Shown here: positions 49,337-59,884 of the stretch, one piece after another
Position numbering within the stretch: the stretch's first letter is position 1
Layout of the letters: every line of letters begins with the position of its first letter
Origin: Multifurca ochricompacta
Lineage: Eukaryota; Basidiomycota; Agaricomycetes; Russulales; Russulaceae
Length of the DNA stretch: 64,000 bases
Direction of reading: 5' to 3'
NCBI GenBank assembly: GCA_022496185.1
Contig: WTXG01000094.1
Location: 62,001 to 126,000, forward strand
Translations under genes and position numbers: made by a program
The notes under the pieces: generated by a model
The model's input: only the letters and a program-made list of their open reading frames with translations
Told to the model about the DNA's origin: nothing
The model's database searches: none

Positions 49337-49780
49337 ATGCACCCCACCTCCTCTGCTCAGAAAGAAAACATGCTCTCTCTGGCCTCTGAAGGTCATTCCA
49401 CTGACACTATTGCCTCCAGACTCAGCCTCAGCCAGTCCAGAGTCTCTAGGACACTCAGAACCCTCCTTCCCAACCATCAGTCACCTCATTTTAGTCATCC
49501 TTCCAAGCTCTCTGCTACCTCTGAACATGCTATCATCATACAAATCACCACAGGAAAGGTTTCCAATGCTGTCCAGGCCACAAAGCACATCAATTCCATC
49601 ATCCCCAACCATGTCTCTTCACAAACTGTGCACTGGGTTCTTAAACAACATTCATTCAAGGCTGTAACAAAGAAGAAAAGGCCACTACTCTCTGCAGTAC
49701 ATTGCAAGAAGCACTTAGCCTTTGCTTTGAAGTACAGAGAGTGGACTGTGGAGGACTGGCATCTGACCCAAACCTGTTGA
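49337..49780 (+). pseudogene. Tc1-like transposase N-terminal half, left arm
   Basis: Starts MHPTSSAQKENMLSLASEGH and has the helix-turn-helix typical of Tc1 transposases (HSTDTIASRLSLSQSRVSRT), then HWVLKQHSFKAVTKKKRPLL. It diverges from the other arm at KYREWTVEDW and then stops, before the first catalytic Asp. Confidence 0.82.
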
Positions 49781-50234
49781 TTTTGGTCTCATCTGACCAA
49801 ATCACCCTCTTCCAGTCCTCCATAGTCCAGTTTTGGTACTTCAAAGCAAAGGCTAAGTGCTTCTTGCAATGTACTGCAGAGAGTAGTGGCCTTTTCTTCT
49901 TTGTTACAGCCTTGAATGAATGTTGTTTAAGAACCCAGTGCACAGTTTGTGAAGAGACATGGTTGGGGATGATGGAATTGATGTGCTTTGTGGCCTGGAC
50001 AGCATTGGAAACCTTTCCTGTGGTGATTTGTATGATGATAGCATGTTCAGAGGTAGCAGAGAGCTTGGAAGGATGACTAAAATGAGGTGACTGATGGTTG
50101 GGAAGGAGGGTTCTGAGTGTCCTAGAGACTCTGGACTGGCTGAGGCTGAGTCTGGAGGCAATAGTGTCAGTGGAATGACCTTCAGAGGCCAGAGAGAGCA
50201 TGTTTTCTTTCTGAGCAGAGGAGGTGGGGTGCAT
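49656..50234 (-). pseudogene. Tc1-like transposase N-terminal half, right arm
   Basis: Identical in protein sequence to the left-arm copy for about 130 residues, then KYQNWTMEDWKRVIWSDETK, INRFGSDA: this includes the first catalytic Asp of the DDE domain. It then runs backwards into the complement of the other arm, so the residues after this are not transposase. The C-terminal half, with the remaining catalytic residues, is absent. Confidence 0.82.
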
Positions 50235-50598
50235 TGGGAAATTATAATATTCTGGGAATGTAAACCATGGTTAAATAGCTCTATTCCAGGTCCCATCAAT
50301 ATTAAGATAACTATGGTAACCATATATTAAGGATTGGTTGCTGTACATTTGGTGGAGCATCAGATTCTGATATTTCTGATACCCCCTCACAAAACTGAGT
50401 CAATGAGTCCCCAATTTGAAATGGCCATAGCTCCACAGGTTTTGATCAGAATTACATAATTATTGTTGCATTACATAACCCTTATCTTGTACCTTTTATG
50501 GTCTACCAAGACTTTGTTTATATTTGTTTTGGCTGATGTGATATTCAACAAACAGTGCAAAAGTGCAAAACATTGACTCAGTTTTGTGAGGCACTGTA

Positions 50599-53500
50599 TG
50601 ATGAATGAAGATGAGGTGGTATGTGCCTTGCTTGTTGATAAGGCCTTTGGCCAGAAGGATTTTTGATATGCTTGACCCCATTGGCCTGGGCAAGAGCACT
50701 CCATGTAACTTCTGTGTACACTAGTCATTTCAAGTCTCTGAAAATACCAGTACATTTTGAAACCAAACAGAAGACAGCTGACACATGAATCCTCATCGAT
50801 TCAGGAGCAACCAACAACTTTATTAGCCAAAAGCTCCAGAGAACATTGGGACTGGGGACACAGTTACTTCTCCAAGAGAAAAATATTTGGAATATAGACG
50901 GAATGGCTAACAAAGCTGGGAAAATCACACATTGCTGTGATTTGGAAGTACAGGTCAGAGAACGAACTAAGCAACTCTGTTTCCTCATCATGGACTTAGG
51001 TGACAAAGATATGGTTTTGGGATACCCATGGCTGGCTGCATTTGAACCAAAGATTAACTGGGTGGAGGCAACAATGGACAAAGACTTCTACCCAGTCCTA
51101 ATCACATCTTTGGGGTATGACTATGCTGTGCAACACCCTCTCACTCATGCCATTGTCATGGGATTGGCTGTCACCTGGAGTGATGTAGAACCTGTGGATC
51201 AGGTGTATTGCTATGTTACAAAGGCATCAGAGCTGGCCCAGGCAGAAGCACAGAAAAACCCGGAAAAGACTTTCAAAGAGGTAGTCCTGACAGAATATCA
51301 CTGACATTGGAAGGTTTTCTTGGAAGAGGAATCACAACACTTTCCTCCTTCCTGACCCTGGGATCATGCCATTGATTTCATCTCAGATGCCCCACAATCA
51401 GTCAATTGTAAGATCTACCCATTGTCCCAGCCAGAAAAGGAGGTGCTTTCCACCTTCCTAGAAGAACATTTGGCAAAAGGATATATATGACCCTCCAATT
51501 CTCCTTATGCCTCGCCTTTCTTCTGTGAAACAGGCATGTGCGCAGCATACTGACTGTGATGAGTTAGCGGGTTAAGCTAAAAGACAAGTTAGACTTCAGA
51601 GGTGAAGAAAACTCTATTACTATACTACTGACCTAAAAGACAAGTTAGCTACAGAGAGCGGTTAGTCAAAGGTATAAGTAGGAAGTAATGTAGATGGGAC
51701 TTACACTTCAGAGGTGAAGAAAACTCTGAAGTGTAGAGGACGAAACAGACACCCTTATATACAATCCAAGGGATGGTCTGTGCACTGGGAATAAGTCCAC
51801 AAGTGCCGGACAAAGTCCAAACAATAAACAGAGGGAGAAAGGCCATTGGCCACTACAGAAATCACATGTTACATGGTGTATCAGTCAGCTACTGCGGAAT
51901 GTGAGAAAGAAAGTAATAATGATAATGTAAATAGTCCGAAACTCCGGTATCTAATCTAATCTACAAAGTAGCTAATCTAATCACCTGATGCCTGAAGCAT
52001 CACCGAACATCTCCTGTGTTCAACATCTTCTTCATCAAAAAGAAGGATGGAAAGTTACAACTGGTACAGGACTACAGATGAATCAACAAACTCATGGTGA
52101 AAAACAACTATCCACTCCCTCTGATCTCAGAAATCATTGATAAAATGTGTGACAAAGCCTTGTTTTCAAAAATGGATGTCCATTGGGGTTATAACAATAT
52201 CTGTATTTGAGAAGGCAACCAGCCCAAAGCTGCTTTCAAGACTAATCAAGGACTTTTCAAACCCAATGTTATGTTCTTTGGTCTAACAAACTCACCTGCA
52301 ACCTTTCAATCTATGATGAATCACATTTTCTGAGATCTGATCCTTATGGAGGAAGTAGTCGTATATATGGATGACATCTTAGTGGCTATGAGAAATGACA
52401 TCAATCACCATTGAGCTTGGGTCCATGAAGTACTTGATATCCTGGCAAAGCATGACCTTTACTTGAAACCGGCCAAGTGTTCCTTTGAACAAACAAGTGT
52501 TGAATACCTGGGTGTTATCCTAGAAGGGGGACAAGTACATATGGACCCATAAAAGTACAAGGCATTCAGGAATGGTCAATCCCTTGGTGTACCAAGGACA
52601 TCAGGTCATTTATCAGTTTTTGTAACTTCTACTGGTGTTTCATCAAAGGATTCTCTGCTATTGCCAAACCCCTCAATGACCTTCTGAAAAAGGACATACC
52701 TTGGCACTGGGACACACCACAACAGCAGGTGTTCAAACAAATAAAAACAATCATCAGTTTGGAACCTGTTCTCATCCAGCCAGATCTAGAGAAACCCTTT
52801 GAACTCAAAGTTGATGCATCTATGTATGCCAATGGAGTGGTTTTATCACAACAGGATAGTACAGGAATTCTCCATCCAGTCACATTCTACTCTGAAACAT
52901 TCTCATTGGCAGAAAGAAACTACAATATTTGGGACAGAGAACTACTGGCTATTGTAAAGGCACTGCAACATTGGCAGCCATATATGGCTGGATCTCTGCA
53001 TAAAACTATCATCTACACTGACCACTCCAACCTGCTTTACTGGTGAGAGCCCCACAAAATTAGTCAGCATGTAGCATGTGAAGTTTTGGAGCTTGAAGAG
53101 TACAACTTCATGCTCAAACATCTCCCTGGAGCACAAAACACATGTGCAGATGCCCTGTCTAGACCAGCCAGTAGCAACAAAGGAGAGAATGACAATGACA
53201 ATATTGTAGTCCTACCAGAAGACATCTTTGCAAAGATGGCAGTTGTCAGCCTTCATGACATGGATCTTTGGGCCCAAGTGGCACAGAACATGAACCAAGA
53301 ATTATGCAAATCTTGGGTAGAACCTCACAACCTGAAGATGAAAAACAGTTTGTGGTGGAAGGATGGCAATTGACTGGTTGTCACCAGTGGCAACAACATT
53401 AAGAGGGGGGTAATCCATTTTCATCATGACCTTCCCTCTGCAGGACACCCTGGGATTGCAAATACTTATGCCCTTGCCAAATGAGACTACTGGTGGCCAA

Positions 53501-54260
53501 ATATGAAAAAGGATGTTGAAGCATATGTCAAAGGCTGTGCAGAATGCCAAGTGAATAAAGTGAACACACACCCAAGACCACCAGCACTTTCACCCATTAC
53601 ACCAATTGCAGCAGCTCCCTTCCAGACTATTGCTATGGATTTTATTGTCAAATTACCACAGTCACAGGGGTATGATTTGATACTTACCATCATGGACCAC
53701 AATTATTCAAAAGCCACTCTCTTCATCCCCTGTAAAGAGATGATATCTGCTGAAGGAGTTGCCAAGCTTTATCTGGACCACATATATCAGCACTATGGAC
53801 TCCCCCAGAAAATCATTTCCAACTGAGACCCACAATTTGCATCCATGTTTGCCTGAGCCCTCTGCAAATGCCTTGACATTTAGCAGAATATTTCCACAGC
53901 ATACCACCCTCAGACGGATGGACAGTCAGAACAAACAAATCAGTGGCTAGAACAATACCTTTGCTTCTGGTGCAATGAAAGGCAGAATGATTGGTCAGAG
54001 TGGCTGGCAACAGCTGAGTTTGTGCACAACAGTTGGCTGAATGGGACAACCAAGACCTCCCCCTTCTCCCTTATTATGGGATGGAACCCCTGTACTACAT
54101 GGACAGATAAGCCCACCAACATACCATCAGTCACACAGCATATTGGCCAATGGGAGGGGATAAGAGAATTGGCCAATAGGAATCTACTGAAGGCACAAAA
54201 GACCCTGGCTGAGAAGCCCACAAAGTTTATGCCCTACCAAATTGGAGATCAAGTGTGGTT
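50599..54260 (+). pseudogene. Gypsy C: heavily CpG-decayed family-B copy
   Basis: Begins in gag (MNEDEVV... KAFGQKDF) right after the palindrome's TA and runs through protease, RT, RNase H and integrase to 54257, where the chromodomain part is missing. At least twelve TGA codons replace Arg (for example EYH*HWKV, DYR*INK, NHH*AWVHE, YW*EPHK, DGN*LVV, LAK*DYWW, MFA*ALCK). CG dinucleotides are very rare. The 5' LTR and most of gag are absent. It is interrupted by a solo Copia LTR at 51524-52025. Confidence 0.9.
51524..52025 (-). mobile_element. Solo Copia LTR, 502 bp
   Basis: Starts TGTGAAACAGGC, ends GTTCAACA, with TSD TCTTC on both sides (51519-51523 and 52026-52030). Without it the RT motif FF-IKKKDG is continuous. 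It arose by LTR-LTR recombination of a full Copia insertion. It matches the LTR at 27723-28219. Confidence 0.93.
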
Positions 54261-54492
54261 TATTACAAACCCCATTGTGTTGTCTCATTTCTCTTTTTCT
54301 TCTCACATGACATGCTGCTTGGCCCTGTTTGTCCCTTGTTGATCATGCTTGTGACCCCATTGTACATATTTGTTCCTTATCTCTGACTCATGCTGTGTTT
54401 ATCTGTGACTCATACATTACACAAGGACTCTTACATATTTTCCCACCAGAATTGCAACTATACTGGATCTGTCTATGTATATTCTCACCTGG
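54261..54492 (+). repeat. Gypsy-B LTR fragment
   Basis: Starts TATTACAAACCCCA (decayed TGTTAC) and follows the B LTR to TATTCTCACCTGG, where Gypsy D begins. The left edge joins truncated Gypsy C. Confidence 0.82.
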
Positions 54493-55083
54493 TGTTACAA
54501 ACCCTGCTGTGTCATCTTGTTCTCTTTTCTATCACGTGACATGTTGTGTGGCCCATTTATCCCTTTTGTTGACTGTATTATGACTCCTTTGGACCTATTT
54601 GTCCTTATCTCCGACCTCAGGCTGTGCTTATCTCTGACTCATATTTTACACAAGGACGCTTACGTATTTCCCACCAGAATCACAACTATACCGGATTCGT
54701 CTACATATATTCTCACCTGGCCCACATTGACTCCGTTCTCTATTTAGTTACATTACCACTTTGTTGATACACCGAGTACGATACTCTGATTTAGACTCCG
54801 ATCTCTATTACGTATATAAGGCCTGTCTAGCTAGCCTGTATGCCTTAGACTCGACTTCTTAATCGACTTGGTGCATTACCTTCTGGGCGATTCCTAAGAC
54901 CCGACTCTTGAATCATCTCAGTGCTTTTGGCACTTCTCCGCTCACCAGTACTAAGGGATTAGCTCCTTGGTATTGACTTCTCACCCGCACTCTGTGTACT
55001 TGAAAGACAGTATACACCTGACTTTGTAGTTTCGCTACGTGACTTATCACACGTTGTGACAAATGCCCGCACCAGGCGTTACA
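54493..55083 (+). repeat. Gypsy D 5' LTR, 591 bp, with promoter elements
   Basis: TGTTACAAACC to GGCGTTACA. TATATAAG at 54823-54830. AGACTCGACTT (54847-54857), about 25-35 nt downstream, is the probable RNA start. The ATG at 55063-55065 inside the LTR opens the gag frame. Confidence 0.9.
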
Positions 55084-56633
55084 TTAAGTCGAGTCTCCCC
55101 CATCATGGCTTCATCCAGCCACAGTCAGACCTTGCACAACGAGGAACTCATCGACCGCCGAGACGAGGATAATCTTTCACAACAAGTCCTTGGCTCTGCC
55201 ATCTGGAAAGACTTTGAAACCGAGTTTGGATACTATGTCTATCACGATGACCAGTACCAGCCAGTTGAATACGACGAACAGAAGAGGGTCTGGTACTGTA
55301 TCCATTATTCTCGAAGCCATCGTTCCTGGGTCACCACAGGACCCGCCCCACCAGAGTATGGCCTAGGACCTTGGAGAGAAAATCCTCCAGCCATCGTCAC
55401 AGATTCAGAACCCGAGGAATATATCAAAGAAAGCAGCGAAGACGCACAAGTCATAGCCACAGATTTTATGGCTCAGACAGTTGCACCCGAGAGTACTACG
55501 TTCAGAACAACTGCTTTAGTCTCTCCCCAGATCACACAACAAACCTCAGACACCCCGACCATTACCTATCCAACGATGTCCACGATCGCTGCACAGTTAC
55601 CCGACCCCGCTCCAGTTGTCCCTGCTCCAAATCTTCCCCCTCCATCAGGATGCCTTACGGGGGTCCTGCCGACAACATTCACCGGTGACCGATCCCAGAG
55701 CAAGAAGTTCATGCTTGAGTTCGAGACGTTCAAAAACTTCAACCATGACGTCCCACAGATTGTAAACCCCTTCCAACAAACTAATCTCTTCCTCTTGCTT
55801 ATCAGAGGAGATTCTGTTGATGATTGGACAATGGAGCAGATCGAATGGCTAAATGACAGAGTCACAGCTGGAACCAGAACCACAGACGAGGATCTGTGGG
55901 ATATAGTGGTGCAAAGGTTTAAAGACGCCTTCACAGATGGGCAGGCCAAACAGAAGGCTGCCAGAGAATTAAAGTCCCTCAAAATGGAGAGAGGGGATCT
56001 AGATGGCTATGTGGCCAAATTCCGCAATCTGGCCAAGAGAGCAGGGTATGATGTGAATGAGGAAGCAATGCTTGACCTCTTCTCCCAGGGATTGCCTAAC
56101 CCCTGGTGAAAAATATCATTCAATTTCATCACCCTGAGTCATGGAGCCAGTGGACGAGTGCTGCTAGAACGCAGCAGCAGGACTACTTGGACTTCCAGAT
56201 GCAATTTGGAGTCGACATGAAAAAGGGCAGAACTCGTGATCAATGGAAAGCAGCATTTGGGGTAAAACCTACCCACCCTAGAGACCCCAACGCTATGGAC
56301 ACGTCAGCAGACCGTACCAAAGCCCGCGCAGCCCTTACTGACGATGAAAAGAAGAACCTCATGAAGGAAGGACGCTGCTTCCATTGCCGAGCACAGGGGC
56401 ACATGTCGCGATTCTGCCCAAAGAAACCAGTCCGAGCCACAGAAGCAATGGTAGCTGCCACCGCCACGACACCGCCAGTACAGAACCTACCGACCCCAGT
56501 AAAAGAAAACCCGGCAACTGCCCCAAAGACTAAGGAACAGAAGGCAGCAGCAATCTGGGAACATATGATGAACGAAGATGAGGCAGTGCGCGCCTTGATC
56601 GTTGATAAGGCCTTTGGCCAAAAGGATTTTTGA
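55063..56633 (+). pseudogene. Gypsy D gag
   Basis: The ATG lies in the LTR 21 nt before its end; the protein begins MPAPGVTLSRVSP and continues into MASSSHSQTLHNEELI and the gag domain. One base is lost in a C run at about 56099-56103 (four C against five in Gypsy B), giving NPW*; the frame then resumes KNIIQFHHPESW and runs through the knuckle CFHCRAQGHMSRFC to KAFGQKDF*. It overlaps pol at GATTTTTGA. Confidence 0.87.
55086..55096 (+). other. Gypsy D self-priming site (Tf1-like)
   Basis: AAGTCGAGTCT, 2 nt after the LTR, perfectly complementary to 54847-54857 in the same LTR. Confidence 0.72.
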
Positions 56634-58004
56634 TTGGCTCAACCCCATCGGCCTGGGCAAGAGCACTACATGTAACTTCTGTGTACACTAGTCATTTCAA
56701 GTTGTTAAAAATACCAGTACACTTTGAAACCAAACAGAAGACGGCCGACAGACGAATCTTAATCGATTCTGGAGCTACAGACAATTTCATTAGCCAACAA
56801 CTCCAGAAGATGCTAGGATTGGGGACACAGTTACTCCCCCAAGAAAAGAATATTTGGAATATAGATGGGACAGCCAACAAAGCTGGGAAGATCACACATT
56901 GCTGTGATTTGGAAGTACAAGTTGGGGAGCGAACAAAGCAACTTCGTTTCCTCATCACGGATTTAGGAGAAGAGGATATGGTCCTAGGATACCCGTGGTT
57001 GGCAGCATTCAAGCCCAAAATCAACTGGGCAGAAGCCACCATGGATAAAGATTTCTACCCAGTCATCATCATGTCTCTGGGATACGACTACGCTGCGCGA
57101 CATCCTCTCACCCATGCCATTGTCATGGGATCGGCTGTCACCTGGAGTGATGTGGAACCTGTGGATCAGGTGTATTGCTATGTTACAAAAGCATCGGAAC
57201 TGGCCCAGGCAGAGGCACAGAAGAACCCAGAAAGAACATTTGAAGAAGTAGTCCCGGCAGAATATCATCGACATTGGAAGGTCTTCTCAGAGGAGGAATC
57301 ACAACGCTTCCCTCCCTCTTGACCTTGGGACCATGCTATCGACTTCATCCTGGAAGCCCCACGATCGGTGGACTGTAAAATCTATCCCCTGTCACAACCA
57401 GAAAAGGAAGTGCTTTCTACCTTCCTGGAGGAACATCTAGCAAAGGGATATATATGACCTTCCAACTCCCCCTATGCATCACCCTTCTTTTTCATTAAAA
57501 AGAAGGATGGGAAACTACGACTGGTACAAGACTACAGACGGATCAACGAACTCATGGTGAAGAACAACTACCCACTTCCGTTAATCTTGGAAATCATCAA
57601 CAAAATGCGCGACAAGGCCCTATTTTCAAAAATGGACGTCTGTTGGGGATATAACAACATTCATATCCGAGAAGGCGACCAGCCCAAGGCTGCCTTCAAG
57701 ACCAATCAGGGACTTTTCGAACCCAACGTCATGTTCTTTGGCCTAACGAACTCGCCAGCAACCTTCCAGGCCATGATGAACCACATTTTCTGAGACCTGA
57801 TCCTCACAGAAGAGGTCGTAGTGTATATGGACGACATCCTGGTAGCCACGAAAGACGACATTCGCCATCACCGAACCTGGGTTCATGAGGTACTAGAAAT
57901 CCTAGCGAAACACGACCTCTATTTGAAACCTGCCAAATGCTCCTTCGAACAAAAAACCATTGAATATCTAGGTGTCATTCTAGAAGGAGGGCAAGTACGC
58001 ATGG
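56630..58004 (+). pseudogene. Gypsy D pol, 5' part
   Basis: Protease ([12 protein letters not shown]) and RT up to just after YMDDILVAT and [19 protein letters not shown] residues. TGA replaces Arg at about 57320 (PPS*PWDH), 57455 (GYI*PSN) and 57791 (HIF*DLIL). It is cut by Gypsy E. Confidence 0.87.
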
Positions 58005-58584
58005 TGTTACGTCCGGTGCAGGACGTTCCACACGACTTGTGTGACAGCTCGGTTATGAAGTCAGTTAAGAAACCAATAAGGCTTCTTGGAGTTTGGGTGA
58101 GGTGAGTCAAAGTCAAAAGGGCTGTCCCTTAAGACGATGTTGAATGGAAGGTGCCAAAAGCACTGAGACAAAGGAACTTTAAGCGTTCAATGGGGATGTC
58201 CAGAAGACAGGCACCGATGTATTCAATAAGTCGAGTCTGAGCTTCACAGTGTAGCTACAGCGGGCTTATATACGTAAGAAAACGGGCGTCTGTTGATAAG
58301 GAATCACAGAGTCAAGTGGGCCCAAATATCTGGAAGCGGAGGGCGTAAAGCCTGGCTTCTACTGATAGGGAACTAAGTAAGTGTCCGGTTGTACGATAAG
58401 GCGATAAGCAATAAGCAGTGATAAGGGTGCATAAACATGAGCAAATAAGTGAGTCACGAGGATGGACGGAGGGCATGTGACGGGTCCCACGATGGAGACG
58501 TGATCATGTAGTGAAGAGTAGGTGGCTGGGAGGGTTCGTCACTGGGCAAGAAGAAGAAAACAGGAAGGGACGGGGTGCGTAACA
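58005..58584 (-). repeat. Gypsy E 3' LTR, 580 bp
   Basis: Plus-strand ends TGTTACGTCC and GCGTAACA. It matches the reverse complement of the Gypsy A LTR, with a TATATACG/TATAAG box and AAGTCGAGTCT at 58228-58238 (intact AGACTCGACTT on the element strand). Confidence 0.92.
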
Positions 58585-58615
58585 TCACCCCCTCTTCTGG
58601 TTCTAGCAGTCCCGG

Positions 58616-59848
58616 CTAGAAACGACTCATACCATCATCATCCTGCACCAGCTCCAAATAGTCGTCAGCTACATTACGATCGTCTTCCCTATATGACTCC
58701 GGCTCCTGTGGACATTCGTGGGTGCGGAGAAAGCCGTACGGGCTGCGCTGACCACAGGCGCGGCACAGGTCGTAGACAGGGCAGTCGATTTCTTTATGCC
58801 TGGCGTTGTGACGAAGGCATTTGCCACACCAGCCTGATGGGTTGTTGATTGCTGGGGCTACCCCTACACGTCGAAAGATACAGTGCCAGCTCCAATGAAG
58901 ATTGCTGTGGCAGTGTCGGCACCACTTGCGGTTGAGAGGGCAATTCCAACTGATGTGATACTTGCTATCACAACGCCAGCAGGTCTCCCCGCACGGATTC
59001 TCATGCAACCGCGGCATTTCGAGTCGGCTCGGTAGCAGTGTTGGGGCAGCCCCCAGGGTACGAGGGGGGAGAGGCCGTGCATAGGTGTCGGCGTACCTTT
59101 CAGCGATCGTCTGATATGCATCTCCCGCCTCCAACCTCTTCCTGATGTCCACAATCTCCTGTTCCAACTGGAACATCCCATTCGTCAGCCTGGCCATTAT
59201 CTTCGCGTGCTCCTTGTATTGCTGATTCAGCGTCCTTCGCAACGTGATGTTCTTCCTCAACCTCATAACTTCCGCCTTCAGGCGTGGGAGCCTCATATCA
59301 TTCAGCACCTCGTCAATTGCAAAGGCGTGGCAATCCTCCGCGGCGAGGTGGCCCAACTGTTCATCGGTCAGCGTGTGATGAAGCCGACCTGTATACCTTT
59401 CTTCCAAATAAATGGGAGCCCCGTAGACCGGCCCATTCTTCCTCATACACCCAGCCACATCCATCCTGCCATTGGTGTAATAGATGTACCTTGCGATGGC
59501 TGTAGTGCCGTCGGCCATGGTGATCTCTAACGGGAAGTACATTGAGGAATTGGGGTTGTTGGGAATGAAGGGGAACTCGGGGGCTTCATCGTCAATCTCT
59601 CCATTGAGTAAGTCGTTGGGATGGGGGTCTTCACTGTGGGTGAAATCGTCGTTTGGGTTTGGGGATTGGTTCTTGACGCGGGCCTCCGCAGCTTCATAAT
59701 CGATAGGGGAAGAGGGACGAGTAGACGGGTGGGCAGAGGGGAAGTTTTCGACAACAGTCATTGGGGAAGCGAAGGCGTTGATGGCAGCAGAGGCGGCGAT
59801 GAAAGACATGATGGATTGTTCTGTGGTAGTAAATCGCTGGGGTAGCAT
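58616..59848 (-). CDS. Gypsy E ORF3: intact 410-residue tandem zinc-knuckle protein
   Basis: A complete frame from ATG 59848 to TAG 58616, 36 nt after the pol stop and 31 nt before the LTR. Residues 1-90 are acidic and Ser/Pro-rich; 104-185 hold a conserved globular part (GRMDVAGCMRKNGPVYGAPI; LTDEQLGHLAAEDCHAFAID); 185-245 look like a coiled coil. Knuckles: C290-x2-C-x4-H-x4-C303 (CWRCDSKYHISWNC), C310-x2-C-x4-H-x4-C323 (CRHCHSNLHWSWHC), then looser C341..C344..H..C356 and C362..C365..H..C379. The tail is acidic (DDYLELVQDDDG). CCHC knuckles suggest nucleic-acid binding. The position is that of env in retroviruses, but there is no signal peptide or membrane segment, so it is not an envelope protein. 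Role unknown. Confidence 0.9.
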   Translation of the reverse strand: MLPQRFTTTEQSIMSFIAASAAINAFASPMTVVENFPSAHPSTRPSSPIDYEAAEARVKNQSPNPNDDFTHSEDPHPNDLLNGEIDDEAPEFPFIPNNPNSSMYFPLEITMADGTTAIARYIYYTNGRMDVAGCMRKNGPVYGAPIYLEERYTGRLHHTLTDEQLGHLAAEDCHAFAIDEVLNDMRLPRLKAEVMRLRKNITLRRTLNQQYKEHAKIMARLTNGMFQLEQEIVDIRKRLEAGDAYQTIAERYADTYARPLPPRTLGAAPTLLPSRLEMPRLHENPCGETCWRCDSKYHISWNCPLNRKWCRHCHSNLHWSWHCIFRRVGVAPAINNPSGWCGKCLRHNARHKEIDCPVYDLCRACGQRSPYGFLRTHECPQEPESYREDDRNVADDYLELVQDDDGMSRF

Positions 59849-59884
59849 GTACTGGGGGATTCAAAAGGGTCTGGGACTGTTCTT

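Larger units (their letters stand above)
34026..50596. mobile_element. Palindromic Tc1/mariner-like element, split by Gypsy A
   Basis: Outer ends are CAGTGCCTCACAAAACTG and its reverse complement, each next to TA (34024-34025 and 50597-50598). Removing Gypsy A and its TSD leaves about 1.6 kb: left arm 34026-34230 plus 49180-49734, right arm 49836-50596 inverted. The arms are almost identical over roughly 760 bp (I noticed one base difference, near 34195/50428). Each arm carries the 5' half of a transposase gene; the halves face each other and neither has the rest. The flanks differ: Copia LTR at left, Gypsy C at right. Confidence 0.85.
54493..58004 (+). mobile_element. Gypsy D: family-B chromovirus, truncated by Gypsy E
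   Basis: 5' LTR 54493-55083, then gag and the first part of pol. It ends at 58004, where the Gypsy E LTR starts in the opposite orientation. The rest of the element is not in the window and may lie beyond Gypsy E. Confidence 0.9.

Noticed and set aside
49337..50234. Two separate transposase genes
   Set aside because: They are the inverted arms of one palindromic structure; each lacks the C-terminal half.
58616..59848. ORF3 as a retroviral envelope gene
   Set aside because: No signal peptide, no membrane segment, no glycoprotein features; it has zinc knuckles instead.
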